Shown: in pieces, positions 8,614 through 17,593 of the stretch
Position numbering within the stretch: the stretch's first letter is position 1
Layout: every line of letters begins with the position of its first letter
Translations under genes and position numbers: made by a program
The notes under the pieces: generated by a model
What the model saw: the letters and a program-made list of their open reading frames with translations, nothing else
Databases searched by the model: none
Told to the model about the DNA's origin: nothing
DNA from: Aquimarina spongiae
GTDB taxonomy: Bacteria > Bacteroidota > Bacteroidia > Flavobacteriales > Flavobacteriaceae
Reading direction: 5' to 3'
Length of the DNA stretch: 64,000 nucleotides
NCBI RefSeq assembly: GCF_900141785.1
Contig: NZ_FQYP01000001.1
Span: 558,001-622,000 of the forward strand

Positions 8614-9474
8614 TTATTCCAAAATAAATTTTACAATTTGGGAAATGACTTTTTGGTCTCCAAGAATTTTGCGATGCCCCAATTGTTCGGTTAATAATAG
8701 CTCTCCATTTTCTAAGGCGTCAGTAATCTCATGAGCCGAGCTATAATGTACATCCACATCGTTTTTATCATGAACCACAAGCGTTGGGATTTTGATTCCT
8801 TTTGCTGATACAGCTCCAGAATAATTATTAAGATCCTCTCCGTATCGATGATCAAAATAAGATTTAAGCAATGTCGCTACTTTTTCAGTTAACTGCAGAT
8901 TTTTAGCAAAGTTTTTGGTGATTGCAGTTATACTATTGGCGGTACCTATAATAACTAGTTTTTGAATGTTGAGTCCATGTTTTGTACTTCGCAATAAAGA
9001 CATACCTCCCAGAGAGTGACCAACTGCAGCTTCAAAAGGACCATATTGTTCTTCGAGGTAATGTATGGCTTCAATAAAATGAGGTAAAAGGGTTCTTTTT
9101 CCTGGAGATTTTCCATGAGCGGGGGCATCAAAACTCACCGTGCTATATCCCTTAGCTAATAATTGATCTGCAATTTTTGATAATTGTGTTCCACTACCGG
9201 ACCATCCGTGTACCAAAAGTATTTTTTTTGGAGTGTCTCCATAATGATACACCATAATGTCTCGATTGATGGAGCTTACTCGAACCAACTCTTTTTTGCT
9301 TTGCTCATACATGCTTTTTTCCCGTTCCGGCATTTCGTAACCGAACGGAGTGAGAAAAATGCGAGCGGCAAATCGAGAAGCGAGAAAAGGAGAAATCCAA
9401 TTCAGTATTTTGCCAGTATATAGAATGGGTTTTGGTATAAGTAACGCCTGAACAGGAATTAGATCTTTTTCCAC
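8614..9474 (-). CDS. Alpha/beta-hydrolase fold protein
   Basis: A 286-residue cytoplasmic hydrolase. The oxyanion region LVHGWSGSG is at 87-95, the nucleophile elbow GHSLGG gives Ser154, Asp239 lies in VVHDKNDVD, and His267 in LGHRKIL completes the triad. The roughly 80-residue N-terminal extension before the hydrolase core is hydrophobic in parts (about 11-45) and may associate with membrane. The substrate cannot be read; esterase or lipase-like activity is the family default. A 175-nt gap separates it from the divergent helicase gene. Confidence 0.85.
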   Translation of the reverse strand: MEKDLIPVQALLIPKPILYTGKILNWISPFLASRFAARIFLTPFGYEMPEREKSMYEQSKKELVRVSSINRDIMVYHYGDTPKKILLVHGWSGSGTQLSKIADQLLAKGYSTVSFDAPAHGKSPGKRTLLPHFIEAIHYLEEQYGPFEAAVGHSLGGMSLLRSTKHGLNIQKLVIIGTANSITAITKNFAKNLQLTEKVATLLKSYFDHRYGEDLNNYSGAVSAKGIKIPTLVVHDKNDVDVHYSSAHEITDALENGELLLTEQLGHRKILGDQKVISQIVKFILE

Positions 9475-9649
9475 GTGCTATTTAGATATTGTTTGGGCAC
9501 TAAAATTAAAACAAGAGATACTTCTAAATGAAAGAATTATCAATAATTAACATTTCATAACGACAATAGTGAAGAAATATATTTTAAGATTTGTTTCGTA
9601 TAACCTGATAAAGTGCTTAATTTTGTAGCTTATTTTTAACCAAAGCTGC

Positions 9650-11170
9650 ATGGGATTTTCCCCCACCGAAACAAAAAATACAGGAAAAAAGGTCTTATAC
9701 GATTATCAAAAAAGAGATATCGATAAAATCTTTGGTCGTTTAGAAGAATTTCCTGAAAAATATAATCTTTTGTACCAACTTCCGACAGGAGGAGGGAAGA
9801 CCGTTATTTTTTCTGAAATCGTAAGACGATATATTGAAAGTACCAAGAAAAAGGTAGTGGTACTCACGCATCGTATAGAGCTATGTGGTCAGACCTCTAA
9901 GATGCTAAGCGAGTTTAGGGTAAAAAATAAGATCATTAATAGTTCTGTAAAGCAGTTATATGATCAGGATGAGTATATGTGTTTTGTGGCCATGGTCGAA
10001 ACACTGAATAATCGTCTGAACGATGATCAATTAGAACTGAATGATATCGGAATGGTGATCATTGATGAGGCGCATTATAATTCTTTCAGAAAACTGTTTA
10101 GATTCTTCAAAAATTGCTTTATTCTTGGGGTAACGGCGACGCCTTTAAGCTCCAACATGAAGCTCCCGATGAAGGACAATTACAATGAACTTATCGTTGG
10201 GGATACCATTAATTCTTTGATTGGAAATGGGTTTTTGGCTAAGCCAGTTACGTATACCTATGACGTAGGTTTGGGATCCTTAAAAATAGGAATGAACGGA
10301 GATTACACCGTAAAATCTTCTGAGGAACTGTATACCAATATGCTGATGCAGGATAAACTGCTTAGAGCATACGAGGAGCGCTGTAAAGGTAAAAAGACCT
10401 TGGTTTTTAATAACGGGATCAACACTTCGATTTATGTGTATGATACGTTTAAAAGAGCAGGTTACCCCGTACGTCATCTGGATAATACGCATAGCAAGCA
10501 AGAACGAGAAGATATCTTGAAATGGTTTAAAGAAACTGATGACGCTATTCTAACATCGGTAAGTATTTTAACTACTGGTTTTGATGAACCTACCGTAGAA
10601 ACGGTTATCCTAAATAGAGCTACAAAATCACTCACGTTATATTTTCAAATGATTGGTAGAGGATCTAGAATACTGCCCACAAAACCAGAGTTTTCGATCA
10701 TTGATTTAGGAAATAATACAGCAAGGTTTGGATTGTGGAACTCTGATGTAGACTGGCAATCTATCTTTAGGTCTCCAGATTTTTATTACGATAATCTGAT
10801 TGGAGATGAAGAAATTGAAAGAAATTTCAAGTATGTCATGCCGGATGATATCCGAAAAGAATTTGCAAACTCCACGGATTTTGACTTCGATATAGAAGAA
10901 GAATATTCAAAAACAAAAAAATACAATCTACGAAGCTTGACGGTTTTGGAAAAATCTATTGAACAACATGCTCGTATGTGTGTAGAGAATAGCGAAGATG
11001 TTTTTGATGCGAGAATCCTCAGTAAACTGCTGGCTTCGGATATCGAATATAGAGTTCGTAGATATTCTTATTGTATAAGTAAAAGTACAAAGAACTACAG
11101 GGATTGGTTAGAAGAAGACTATAAACGGAAACTAAGATCCAAGATCAATCAATTGTTTATGGATAACTAG
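9650..11170 (+). CDS. DEAD/DEAH-box superfamily 2 helicase
   Basis: A 506-residue SF2 helicase. Walker A PTGGGKT is at 45-51, Walker B DEAH at 139-142, motif III TATP at 162-165, and motif VI QMIGRGSR near 335 in the second RecA-like domain. The N-terminal YDYQKRDI acts as a Q-motif-like element. The family (COG1061, SSL2/RAD25-like) covers DNA or RNA unwinding; no nuclease domain is visible, and the tail after about 380 is charged and helical without a recognised domain. Its end overlaps the convergent oxidoreductase gene by 4 nt. Confidence 0.88.
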   Translation: MGFSPTETKNTGKKVLYDYQKRDIDKIFGRLEEFPEKYNLLYQLPTGGGKTVIFSEIVRRYIESTKKKVVVLTHRIELCGQTSKMLSEFRVKNKIINSSVKQLYDQDEYMCFVAMVETLNNRLNDDQLELNDIGMVIIDEAHYNSFRKLFRFFKNCFILGVTATPLSSNMKLPMKDNYNELIVGDTINSLIGNGFLAKPVTYTYDVGLGSLKIGMNGDYTVKSSEELYTNMLMQDKLLRAYEERCKGKKTLVFNNGINTSIYVYDTFKRAGYPVRHLDNTHSKQEREDILKWFKETDDAILTSVSILTTGFDEPTVETVILNRATKSLTLYFQMIGRGSRILPTKPEFSIIDLGNNTARFGLWNSDVDWQSIFRSPDFYYDNLIGDEEIERNFKYVMPDDIRKEFANSTDFDFDIEEEYSKTKKYNLRSLTVLEKSIEQHARMCVENSEDVFDARILSKLLASDIEYRVRRYSYCISKSTKNYRDWLEEDYKRKLRSKINQLFMDN

Positions 11171-12207
11171 ATTGTGGACTTGACCATTAGTTTTCCTTTA
11201 TTTTTTCCATGAAATAACATATTCAAAGCAATGGGTAGGTTTTCAAAACCATCTATTATGGTTTCTTGATACTTTAAACTTCCGTTTTTAGTCCAAGGTG
11301 TCATTTCTGAAAGCATTTCATCCATCCTGTCATTATAATCTCGAGCTAAAACCCCTTGAATAGTCGCACGTTTGTATAATATGTGATGTAAAAATCGTGG
11401 CCCCATTTCTGGAGTATCTAATCCTCCGGAATACTGAGATATTTGTCCACAAACAATAATTCTTGCTTTGTGGTTAATTAATTCAAAGATCGCATCTGTA
11501 ATGAAACCACCTACATTATCATAATAGATATCAATGCCTTCTGGACATGCCTCTTTAATCGATTCTTTAATTTTCTGATGAGATGGGTATTTTTTGTAAT
11601 TGATCACTTGATCCACACCGAGTACGTTTTTTAAATACGCTAATTTTTCATCTGATCCAGCAATACCAATCACTTTGCATCCTTTGATTTTTGCAATTTG
11701 AACAACAATTTGTCCCACAGCTCCCGAAGCACCAGATACTGCTACCGTTTCTCCTTCCTTAGGTATTCCGGCTTCGATCAATCCAAAGTATGCAATGCGC
11801 GCTGGCATTCCTAATATTCCAAGAGCAGTGGTTACAGGAACTTCGTTGGGGTTCAGTTTTCTTAATTCACTTGTTTTAGTAACAGCATATTCTTGCCAAC
11901 CCGTATAGGATAATACCCAATCTCCAGTTTTTATATTGGATTTGGGATCATTACATACAAGGACTTGACCTACTACAGCGCCACCTTGAACAGTATACAA
12001 AGGGTGTGGTGCCTCCCAGGTATTATGCTGAGATTGCTGAATTCTCATATATGGATCTACACTCCAATATTTTGATTGCAACAAAGCTTCTCCTTCTTTA
12101 ATCGTTGAAGTATCTATAGTTGATTCTTTTAATGTATAGTGCTCATTAGTAACTATAGATTGCGGACGCTTGGTATAGATCCATTGATGGTTTTTTAGTA
12201 AGGCCAT
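11167..12207 (-). CDS. MDR-family NADP-dependent oxidoreductase (CurA/YncB-like)
   Basis: A 346-residue zinc-independent medium-chain reductase, typical of enzymes that reduce the double bond of alpha,beta-unsaturated ketones (leukotriene B4 dehydrogenase/CurA group). The N-terminal GroES-like domain contains the family segment SVDPYMRI; the Rossmann core has the glycine motif SGASGAVGQIVVQIAK, and YYDNVGG is conserved in the family. It is last in the ArsR-headed operon, 12 nt after the racemase stop, and fits a role in detoxifying reactive carbonyls. Confidence 0.9.
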   Translation of the reverse strand: MALLKNHQWIYTKRPQSIVTNEHYTLKESTIDTSTIKEGEALLQSKYWSVDPYMRIQQSQHNTWEAPHPLYTVQGGAVVGQVLVCNDPKSNIKTGDWVLSYTGWQEYAVTKTSELRKLNPNEVPVTTALGILGMPARIAYFGLIEAGIPKEGETVAVSGASGAVGQIVVQIAKIKGCKVIGIAGSDEKLAYLKNVLGVDQVINYKKYPSHQKIKESIKEACPEGIDIYYDNVGGFITDAIFELINHKARIIVCGQISQYSGGLDTPEMGPRFLHHILYKRATIQGVLARDYNDRMDEMLSEMTPWTKNGSLKYQETIIDGFENLPIALNMLFHGKNKGKLMVKSTI

Positions 12208-12219
12208 AGGTGTTTGTAT

Positions 12220-12915
12220 CTAGTTGTTTAGTGCCAATTCTACAGCACGCTCCGCATGAATTTTTGTGGTATCAAATACAAATATGTCGACATCATCTGG
12301 TTTGATCAATAAAGGAAGCTCTGTACATCCTAGAATTACACCTTGCGCACCTTGCTTTTCTAAGGTCTTGATGATTTTTTTTAAGGTTTCTCTGGATTCA
12401 TCAACAAGGTTACCTACTACTAATTCTTTGTATATGATGTTATGAACAATTTCTCTATCAGTTTCGTTAGGAATGATTACGTCCAAACCAAAATCCTGTT
12501 GCAAAGTATTTTTATAAAAATCTTTTTCCATAGTGAATTTAGTCCCAAGCAGCGCTATTTTTTGCAATCCTGAAGCTTTTATTTTCTCACCAGTTGCTGT
12601 AGCGATATGCAAAAAAGGAATGGAAACATTGCTGATAATCTCAGGACTGGTTAAATGCATGGTGTTGGTGCAAAGTACAATAAAGTCAGCTCCGGCATTT
12701 TCTAATTGTTTTGCAGCGTCTACCATTAATTCATTAAGAGTTTCCCAATCTCCTTGACGTTGCAATTTTTCGATCTCTGCAAAATCAACAGTTAGTAATA
12801 TACTCCTGGAAGAGTGTAAACCGCCAAGCATATTTTTTGTGTATGTATTCATGATTTGGTAGTACATAGCTGATGACTCCCAGCTCATTCCTCCAATTAA
12901 GCCTATTGTTTTCAT
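12220..12915 (-). CDS. Aspartate/glutamate racemase-family amino-acid racemase
   Basis: A 231-residue PLP-independent racemase. The start MKTIGLIGGMSWESS is diagnostic of the aspartate-racemase/YgeA group. The two catalytic cysteines are C82 (LCTNTMH) and C197 (GCTELPLL). Family members interconvert D- and L-amino acids in the cytoplasm; substrate range cannot be told from sequence. It sits 14 nt after phzF-like and 12 nt before the MDR gene, in the ArsR operon. Confidence 0.9.
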   Translation of the reverse strand: MKTIGLIGGMSWESSAMYYQIMNTYTKNMLGGLHSSRSILLTVDFAEIEKLQRQGDWETLNELMVDAAKQLENAGADFIVLCTNTMHLTSPEIISNVSIPFLHIATATGEKIKASGLQKIALLGTKFTMEKDFYKNTLQQDFGLDVIIPNETDREIVHNIIYKELVVGNLVDESRETLKKIIKTLEKQGAQGVILGCTELPLLIKPDDVDIFVFDTTKIHAERAVELALNN

Positions 12916-12929
12916 ATGTATGATGTGTG

Positions 12930-13724
12930 TTATTTTGAATTCACTTCAAGCTCTCCTGTTAAATACGGTACAGCGTATCCGGTAAGGAATACACGGTCGT
13001 TTTCTAATCTACATTGCAATTCTCCTTTTCTGTCGGATAATTGAGTCGCTTTTAGCTCAGTTTTGTCAAGTATGTTAGCCCAATAAGGAACAAGCATCGT
13101 GTGTGCCGAACCGGTTACAGGATCCTCCAAAGGGATCTCCGGATTAGCATCAAATACTCTGGAAACAAAATCTGCTTGTTCTCCCTTTGCAGTAATAATG
13201 GTACACAAATAGGGGAGTCCCTTCAGTTTGAAAAGATCCGGAGTTACATTTTGTATTTCGGCTTCAGAAGAAGCGGTGATCATTAAATCTCTACCTGCAA
13301 AAGCTTTCAGGGGTGTTATATCAAATGCGTCATACACTTCTTTCGGGATATCAATTTCTTGTGGTGGGTTAGCTGGGAAATCTAAAGTGATACTTCCGTT
13401 TTCTTCTTTTTTTGCTTTCAGAATACCACTTTTTGATGAAAAAGTAACTTCATCAAGATGTGTGTCGATATGATTAAAGATAACATATGCCGCTGCCAGA
13501 GTTGCATGACCACAAAGGTCAATTTCTTCGTATGGCATAAACCAGCGTATTTCAAAATGATCTTCTTTTTTTACAAAATACCCGGTCTCCGCCAAATTAT
13601 TTTCTTTGGCAATGTTTAATAGTGTTTCATCATCCAACCATTCTGGCAAATGACAAATTGCGGCTGGATTACCACCAAATAATGTTTTGGTAAAAGCGTC
13701 GATTTGATAGATAGGAATTTTCAT
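12930..13724 (-). CDS. PhzF-family isomerase
   Basis: A 264-residue protein of the PhzF/diaminopimelate-epimerase fold. GGNPAAI at 17-23, the catalytic-type Glu46 in NLAETGYF, DLCGHAT at 69-75 and EDPVTGSAH in the second half are all conserved. There are no other phenazine genes here, so the gene is better called PhzF-like than a phenazine enzyme. Its ATG shares one base with the stop of the SDR gene (TAATG), indicating translational coupling within the ArsR operon. Confidence 0.9.
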   Translation of the reverse strand: MKIPIYQIDAFTKTLFGGNPAAICHLPEWLDDETLLNIAKENNLAETGYFVKKEDHFEIRWFMPYEEIDLCGHATLAAAYVIFNHIDTHLDEVTFSSKSGILKAKKEENGSITLDFPANPPQEIDIPKEVYDAFDITPLKAFAGRDLMITASSEAEIQNVTPDLFKLKGLPYLCTIITAKGEQADFVSRVFDANPEIPLEDPVTGSAHTMLVPYWANILDKTELKATQLSDRKGELQCRLENDRVFLTGYAVPYLTGELEVNSK

Positions 13725-14326
13725 TACTCGTAAATTTTTAAGATTTGACCTGTGCTGTTTGTTTCTATAGTTTTTTTGTATACTTCAATGACTTTCTGTA
13801 TGTCTACAGGGTAGTAGCCCGCAAATTTTTGGTTTTCTGGAAAATCTCCGGCAATTGCACCGGGAGCTACAACATTAAGTCTAATATTATTTTTTAACTC
13901 GTTGGATGCCGATTGTACAAAGCTATGAATAGCCCCATTTACTAATGACAACGCGGTAGCTTTGGATTCATAGTGCTCTGCAAGGATTCCTGTGGTTAGT
14001 GTAATAGCTCCATTGTTGTTTAAATAATCCTGAGCAATACGAACCAAATTAACTTGCCCCATTAATTTACTTTTTATTCCGATATAATAATCTTCTTCAG
14101 TAAGGTCTGAAAAATGCTTCCAGGTTGCGGTTCCTGCTGCATTAATGACAATATCTAATTTAGGAAGTTTTTCAAATAGGTTTTTAATGGATTGGCTATC
14201 GGTTATATCAACAGGGAAGGAAGTGCTCTTGCGATGAGCTGCATATACTTCTTTGTATTGTTTTTTTAGCGAATGATAAATTTCTTTTCCTATAGTGCCT
14301 GTGGCACCAATTACTAATATATTCAT
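13724..14326 (-). CDS. Short SDR-family protein
   Basis: A 200-residue Rossmann protein with the nucleotide-binding motif VIGATGTIGKEI at 4-15 and NAAG near 63. It is shorter than classical SDRs (about 250), and the usual YxxxK catalytic pair is replaced by a VNGAIHSF segment, as in a small group of short SDRs I recall as PRK07578-like. It may therefore have altered chemistry or a non-catalytic role. It is the second gene of the ArsR operon; one of the two palindromic sites lies 5 nt before its start. Confidence 0.82.
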   Translation of the reverse strand: MNILVIGATGTIGKEIYHSLKKQYKEVYAAHRKSTSFPVDITDSQSIKNLFEKLPKLDIVINAAGTATWKHFSDLTEEDYYIGIKSKLMGQVNLVRIAQDYLNNNGAITLTTGILAEHYESKATALSLVNGAIHSFVQSASNELKNNIRLNVVAPGAIAGDFPENQKFAGYYPVDIQKVIEVYKKTIETNSTGQILKIYE

Positions 14327-14330
14327 AATT

Positions 14331-14354
14331 ATATATTTAATTTTATAAATATGT
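14331..14354. promoter_or_regulatory. Palindromic ArsR operator candidate (internal copy)
   Basis: Right arm TAAATATGT and 6-nt spacer are identical to the site upstream of arsR; the left arm ATATATTTA differs at one base. 23 nt are exactly shared with that site. It fills most of the 41-nt gap between arsR and the SDR gene, so it could control an internal promoter. Confidence 0.7.
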
Positions 14355-14367
14355 TGTTGTAAATTTT

Positions 14368-14676
14368 TTATAATTCTCGTAAAGAATTCAAATACTCAGC
14401 TATCATCTTCTCGTTTCTTTTGAAGTAGGTCCATTTTCCATGCCTGGTGGTTATCAACAAACCAGCTTTATGCATTCCTGATAAATAATGAGAGATAGTT
14501 GGCTGAGATAAACCAGACTTATCCTGAATGTACTGCCCACAAACACCATCATCAAAATGTCCTAATTCCTGATGAGGAGGAAAATTAGCTTCAGGATCTT
14601 TTAACCACCTCAAAATATCCAATCGAGTAGGGTTAGATAGTGCCTTGTTGATCTCTAGTATTTTACTGTTATCCAT
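14368..14676 (-). CDS. ArsR-family winged-helix repressor
   Basis: A 102-residue DNA-binding protein. The fold begins with NKALSNPTRLDILRWL, the recognition helix region is LSQPTISHYLSGMHKAGLL, and the wing is ITTRHGKWTYFKR. There is no CxC metal motif in helix 3, so the signal is probably not arsenic or a classical metal; one Cys lies in DDGVCGQYI. As first gene of the operon with SDR, PhzF, racemase and MDR genes it probably represses itself and them through the two matching palindromes. Confidence 0.9.
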   Translation of the reverse strand: MDNSKILEINKALSNPTRLDILRWLKDPEANFPPHQELGHFDDGVCGQYIQDKSGLSQPTISHYLSGMHKAGLLITTRHGKWTYFKRNEKMIAEYLNSLREL

Positions 14677-14687
14677 GGGTCAAATAT

Positions 14688-14711
14688 ACATATTTAATTT
14701 TATAAATATGT
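14688..14711. promoter_or_regulatory. Palindromic ArsR operator candidate (arsR promoter)
   Basis: Perfect 9-bp arms ACATATTTA / TAAATATGT with spacer ATTTTA, 12 nt upstream of the arsR start. The same 23-nt core recurs 357 bp downstream in the operon. Confidence 0.75.
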
Positions 14712-14831
14712 TAAAATTATTTTTTTTAGTTTTTGATGTAACGAAATTGGGATTGTTTCGTCTAGTAAGTAAAGGCTATTAAAGTTAGTATATACCTAAA
14801 CCCTAGATAGTTTTAACGATACATCTGTAGA

Positions 14832-14870
14832 GCGCCTATCCTGATATTTCTTGGGATAGGTGCTTTCTTT
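14832..14870 (+). terminator. Orphan intrinsic terminator
   Basis: An 10-11-bp stem beginning GCGCCTATCC and closing GGATAGGTGC with an 11-nt loop is followed by TTTCTTTTT on the plus strand. No plus-strand gene precedes it: upstream lies the divergent arsR promoter. It may end an unannotated small RNA made from 14713-14830, or act as a leader attenuator of the methyltransferase gene 67 nt further on. Confidence 0.6.
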
Positions 14871-14936
14871 TTATAGGATAAGAAACTTAATTTTATTGTA
14901 TGATAGCTACCAAAATATTCTTATTCTTGCCAACGT

Positions 14937-16151
14937 ATGAATATTACACCACAATTAGAGATCAAAAGGATAGCGATCAAACTTAAACCTGCTGTAGAGA
15001 AGAAGGTAAGGCAAGAGCATCCATGGGTTTTTGAAGATAGTATTGTAAAGCAGAATGTAGCTGGAGACCCTGGTGATCTGGCGATTATTTATGATCACAA
15101 AAAAAATAGTTTTCTGGCATGTGGTTTATATGATCCTTATTCTCCTATTCGTATAAAATTGCTTCAGTTTAAAAAATCTGCTCAGATCGATGGTGCTTGG
15201 TTTTCAGATAAAGTAAGAGCTGCCTTTGATACCCGTAAACCATTATTGGCTACCGATACCAATAGTTATCGATTACTTTTTGGCGAAAATGATGGATTAC
15301 CGGGGTTTATTGCAGATGTTTATGATCGGGTTTTGGTTATCAAATTGTATTCCCATATATGGTTTCCTTATCTCAATTGGATCATTCCAGAGTTGATTAA
15401 AGTTTCTGGAGCTCAAACAGCGGTAATGCGATTCAATCGATTGATTCAATCCAAAGGAGAAACTTATGGATTGCATGATGGTCAGGTTATCTATGGGGAT
15501 CTGGAAAACGAGGTGGTTGTATTTAGGGAACATGGGGTACTTTTTTCTGCAAACGTGATTAAAGGGCACAAAACTGGATACTTTTTGGACCATCGACATA
15601 ATAGAAAACGTGTAGGGGAGCTTTCAAAGGGAAAAACCGTGCTAGACGTTTTTTCGTATGCTGGTGGTTTTTCGGTTCATGCATTAAGTCAAGGAGCTAA
15701 AAGTGTTACTAGTTTGGATATCAGCAAACATGCTTTGGAAATGGCTACAGAAAATGCATCTCTAAATATTCACGCCGGGATGCACAATATAGTTGTAGCG
15801 GATGCATTTGAAGGGTTACAAGATTTTATTAATCAGGGACAACAATTTGATATTGTAGTAATCGATCCTCCTTCTTTTGCCAAGAGAGAAAGCGAAATCA
15901 AAAGAGCAGAGAAAAGTTATGCAAAATTGGCTGCTTTGGGAGCCAAATTGGTAGCCCGTAATGGAATTTTGGTATTAGCCTCTTGTTCTTCAAGAGTAAA
16001 GGCTGTAGATTTTTTCAGGATTTCAGAAGAACAAATTACTGCTTCAGGGAAACCATTTAAAGTACTAGAGAAAACATTTCATGACGTAGATCATCCAATT
16101 ACTTTTCCAGAAGGAGCTTATCTTAAATGTAGTTACTATCAAATACAATAA
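14937..16151 (+). CDS. Class I SAM-dependent rRNA methyltransferase, PUA-containing (RlmI-like)
   Basis: A 404-residue cytoplasmic protein. The N-terminal PUA-like domain (about 8-85) includes HPWVFEDSI; a central EEHD-like region follows, with FGENDGLPGFIADVY. The Rossmann methyltransferase domain begins near KTGYFLDHRHNR, with motif I VLDVFSYAGGFSVHA and motif IV VIDPPSFAKRE. This architecture matches the RlmI family (m5C1962 of 23S rRNA in E. coli); the exact target nucleotide here is inferred. It is a single gene ending in a bidirectional hairpin. Confidence 0.9.
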   Translation: MNITPQLEIKRIAIKLKPAVEKKVRQEHPWVFEDSIVKQNVAGDPGDLAIIYDHKKNSFLACGLYDPYSPIRIKLLQFKKSAQIDGAWFSDKVRAAFDTRKPLLATDTNSYRLLFGENDGLPGFIADVYDRVLVIKLYSHIWFPYLNWIIPELIKVSGAQTAVMRFNRLIQSKGETYGLHDGQVIYGDLENEVVVFREHGVLFSANVIKGHKTGYFLDHRHNRKRVGELSKGKTVLDVFSYAGGFSVHALSQGAKSVTSLDISKHALEMATENASLNIHAGMHNIVVADAFEGLQDFINQGQQFDIVVIDPPSFAKRESEIKRAEKSYAKLAALGAKLVARNGILVLASCSSRVKAVDFFRISEEQITASGKPFKVLEKTFHDVDHPITFPEGAYLKCSYYQIQ

Positions 16152-16154
16152 AAA

Positions 16155-16188
16155 AAACACCTGATATGCTACACATATACAGGTGTTT
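16155..16188. terminator. Bidirectional intrinsic terminator
   Basis: Long hairpin: AAACACCTG / CAGGTGTTT outer stem with an inner ATATG / CATAT stem. It lies between the convergent methyltransferase (+) and the small secreted protein gene (-). Confidence 0.8.
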
Positions 16189-16209
16189 GTCATAAAGTTT
16201 AGTGATATT

Positions 16210-16617
16210 TTAATGTCTGCCAAAGACATGTACTTTTGCTCTCTTTTTCGATAAGTTTTTGGTGTCGTAAAAAAATGTAATATCTCTTATCACTCTTTTT
16301 CCTCCTTCTAAATCAATAAGTCGCGTAGCGCTCTTTCTTGAAAAATTGTATCGTAGCGGAATGATGTCTTTTTTACCGTTACCGTATTGAACGACCATTT
16401 TATGCATGTTTAAAGAACCTCCTGTTACCTTAACTTTTAGTTTGGTAAATCCTCCCTCTCTTGCGGTTACCTTGATCACATCTTTATCCAATCTATAATT
16501 TACCGTTCTTGATCCTAGGTGTTCCCAACGTACTATTTTTGTTGTAAAACTGCTACCAACAAATAGGATTACTAGTAGCGTAGCTATAACCGAACTTTTT
16601 GTAATTGCATTTTTCAT
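16210..16617 (-). CDS. Small secreted beta-rich protein (possibly DUF2541-like)
   Basis: A 135-residue protein with an N-terminal signal/anchor ending near SSFTTK (about residue 25). The mature domain has WEHLGSRTVNY, GGFTKLKVKVTGG, YGNGKKDIIPLRYNFS and a C-terminal HVFGRH, consistent with a compact beta-sandwich. From memory this resembles DUF2541-type periplasmic proteins of unknown role; I am not certain of the family. No linked genes suggest a function. Confidence 0.7.
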   Translation of the reverse strand: MKNAITKSSVIATLLVILFVGSSFTTKIVRWEHLGSRTVNYRLDKDVIKVTAREGGFTKLKVKVTGGSLNMHKMVVQYGNGKKDIIPLRYNFSRKSATRLIDLEGGKRVIRDITFFYDTKNLSKKRAKVHVFGRH

Positions 16618-16706
16618 AGTCTAAGTATTTGATTCAACATCTATTTGACTATGATGTGGTAAAAAGGTTTAAATCCGACTTGTTTTTTACGAATTGGGGT
16701 ATAAAA

Positions 16707-16735
16707 AAAGGATAGCTATTAGTTAGCTATCCTTT
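16707..16735 (-). terminator. Intrinsic terminator of the OmpA-family gene
   Basis: Stem AAAGGATAGCTA / TAGCTATCCTTT with a 5-nt loop; on the minus strand it is followed by seven T. Confidence 0.88.
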
Positions 16736-16759
16736 AGTATGTCAATAGTTAGTGTGTGT

Positions 16760-17593
16760 CTAGTTAGCAGATAATAATGCAAAGAATTTATCCATATTCG
16801 GTAAAAGAACGATTCTGGTACGTCGGTTGATGGCCATATTTTCCTCAGTATCATTTTCTACGATAGGCTTGTAACTACTTCTTCCTGAAGCAATTAATTT
16901 TGATGGGTCTACATCATAGCTGGTCTGTAATTTTCTTACAATAGAAGTTGCTCTTTTAACACTCAAATCCCAGTTATCCTGAAGTACTGCAGTGCTAATG
17001 GTTCTAGGATCTGTATGTCCTTCTACCATAACTTCTAAGCTAGGTTCAGAATTGATAACGTCTGCAAGTTTTTGTAAAATACCGTCTGCCTTGTTACTCA
17101 CTCTGAAACTTCCGCTATTGAATAACATTTTGTCAGAGATAGAAATCATTACTACCGTATTGTCAATATCGATAGAAATATCTTCATCTTCTTTTAAATT
17201 GTCATCAAGTGAATTTTTAAGATTGTAAGAAACTGCCAAGTTCATAGAATCTTTTAGGGAAGTAGCTCCTTGAAGTTTTTGAGCATCCACTTTGCTTAAT
17301 GTTTGCTTCATTTTTTCTTTGGTAACATTAGATATCATTGCAATATCATCTACCATCACCATTTTTTCATCGTTAGACTCTCTTAACGAGTTGATTTTGG
17401 AATTGTAATCTGCTACTCTGGCTTCGATTTTTGCAAACTTTTCCTCCAATTCCTCTTTTTCCACGACAGTCTTTTGCAAAGAGCTACGGGTGTCTTGTAA
17501 CTCTTGTTCTAAAGCCACATACTTTTTCTTTGATACGCAGGAGGTTAACAATAAAGCTCCTGAGAAAACGATTAATGTGAATGATTTTTTCAT
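16760..17593 (-). CDS. OmpA-family lipoprotein
   Basis: A 277-residue outer-membrane-anchored peptidoglycan-binding protein. The lipobox LLLTSC gives Cys19. Residues about 22-75 form a heptad-like coiled coil (YVALEQELQDTRSSLQ), and 150-275 is the OmpA/MotB C-terminal domain: VMVEGHTDPRTIS, then the peptidoglycan-contacting Asp/Arg region NWDLSVKRATSIV and NRRTRIVLLP at the end. It likely tethers outer membrane to the cell wall. It is a single gene with its own terminator. Confidence 0.92.
   Translation of the reverse strand: MKKSFTLIVFSGALLLTSCVSKKKYVALEQELQDTRSSLQKTVVEKEELEEKFAKIEARVADYNSKINSLRESNDEKMVMVDDIAMISNVTKEKMKQTLSKVDAQKLQGATSLKDSMNLAVSYNLKNSLDDNLKEDEDISIDIDNTVVMISISDKMLFNSGSFRVSNKADGILQKLADVINSEPSLEVMVEGHTDPRTISTAVLQDNWDLSVKRATSIVRKLQTSYDVDPSKLIASGRSSYKPIVENDTEENMAINRRTRIVLLPNMDKFFALLSAN

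Noticed and set aside
12930-13724. Phenazine biosynthesis gene
   Set aside because: PhzF-like proteins are common outside phenazine loci, and no other phz genes occur here.
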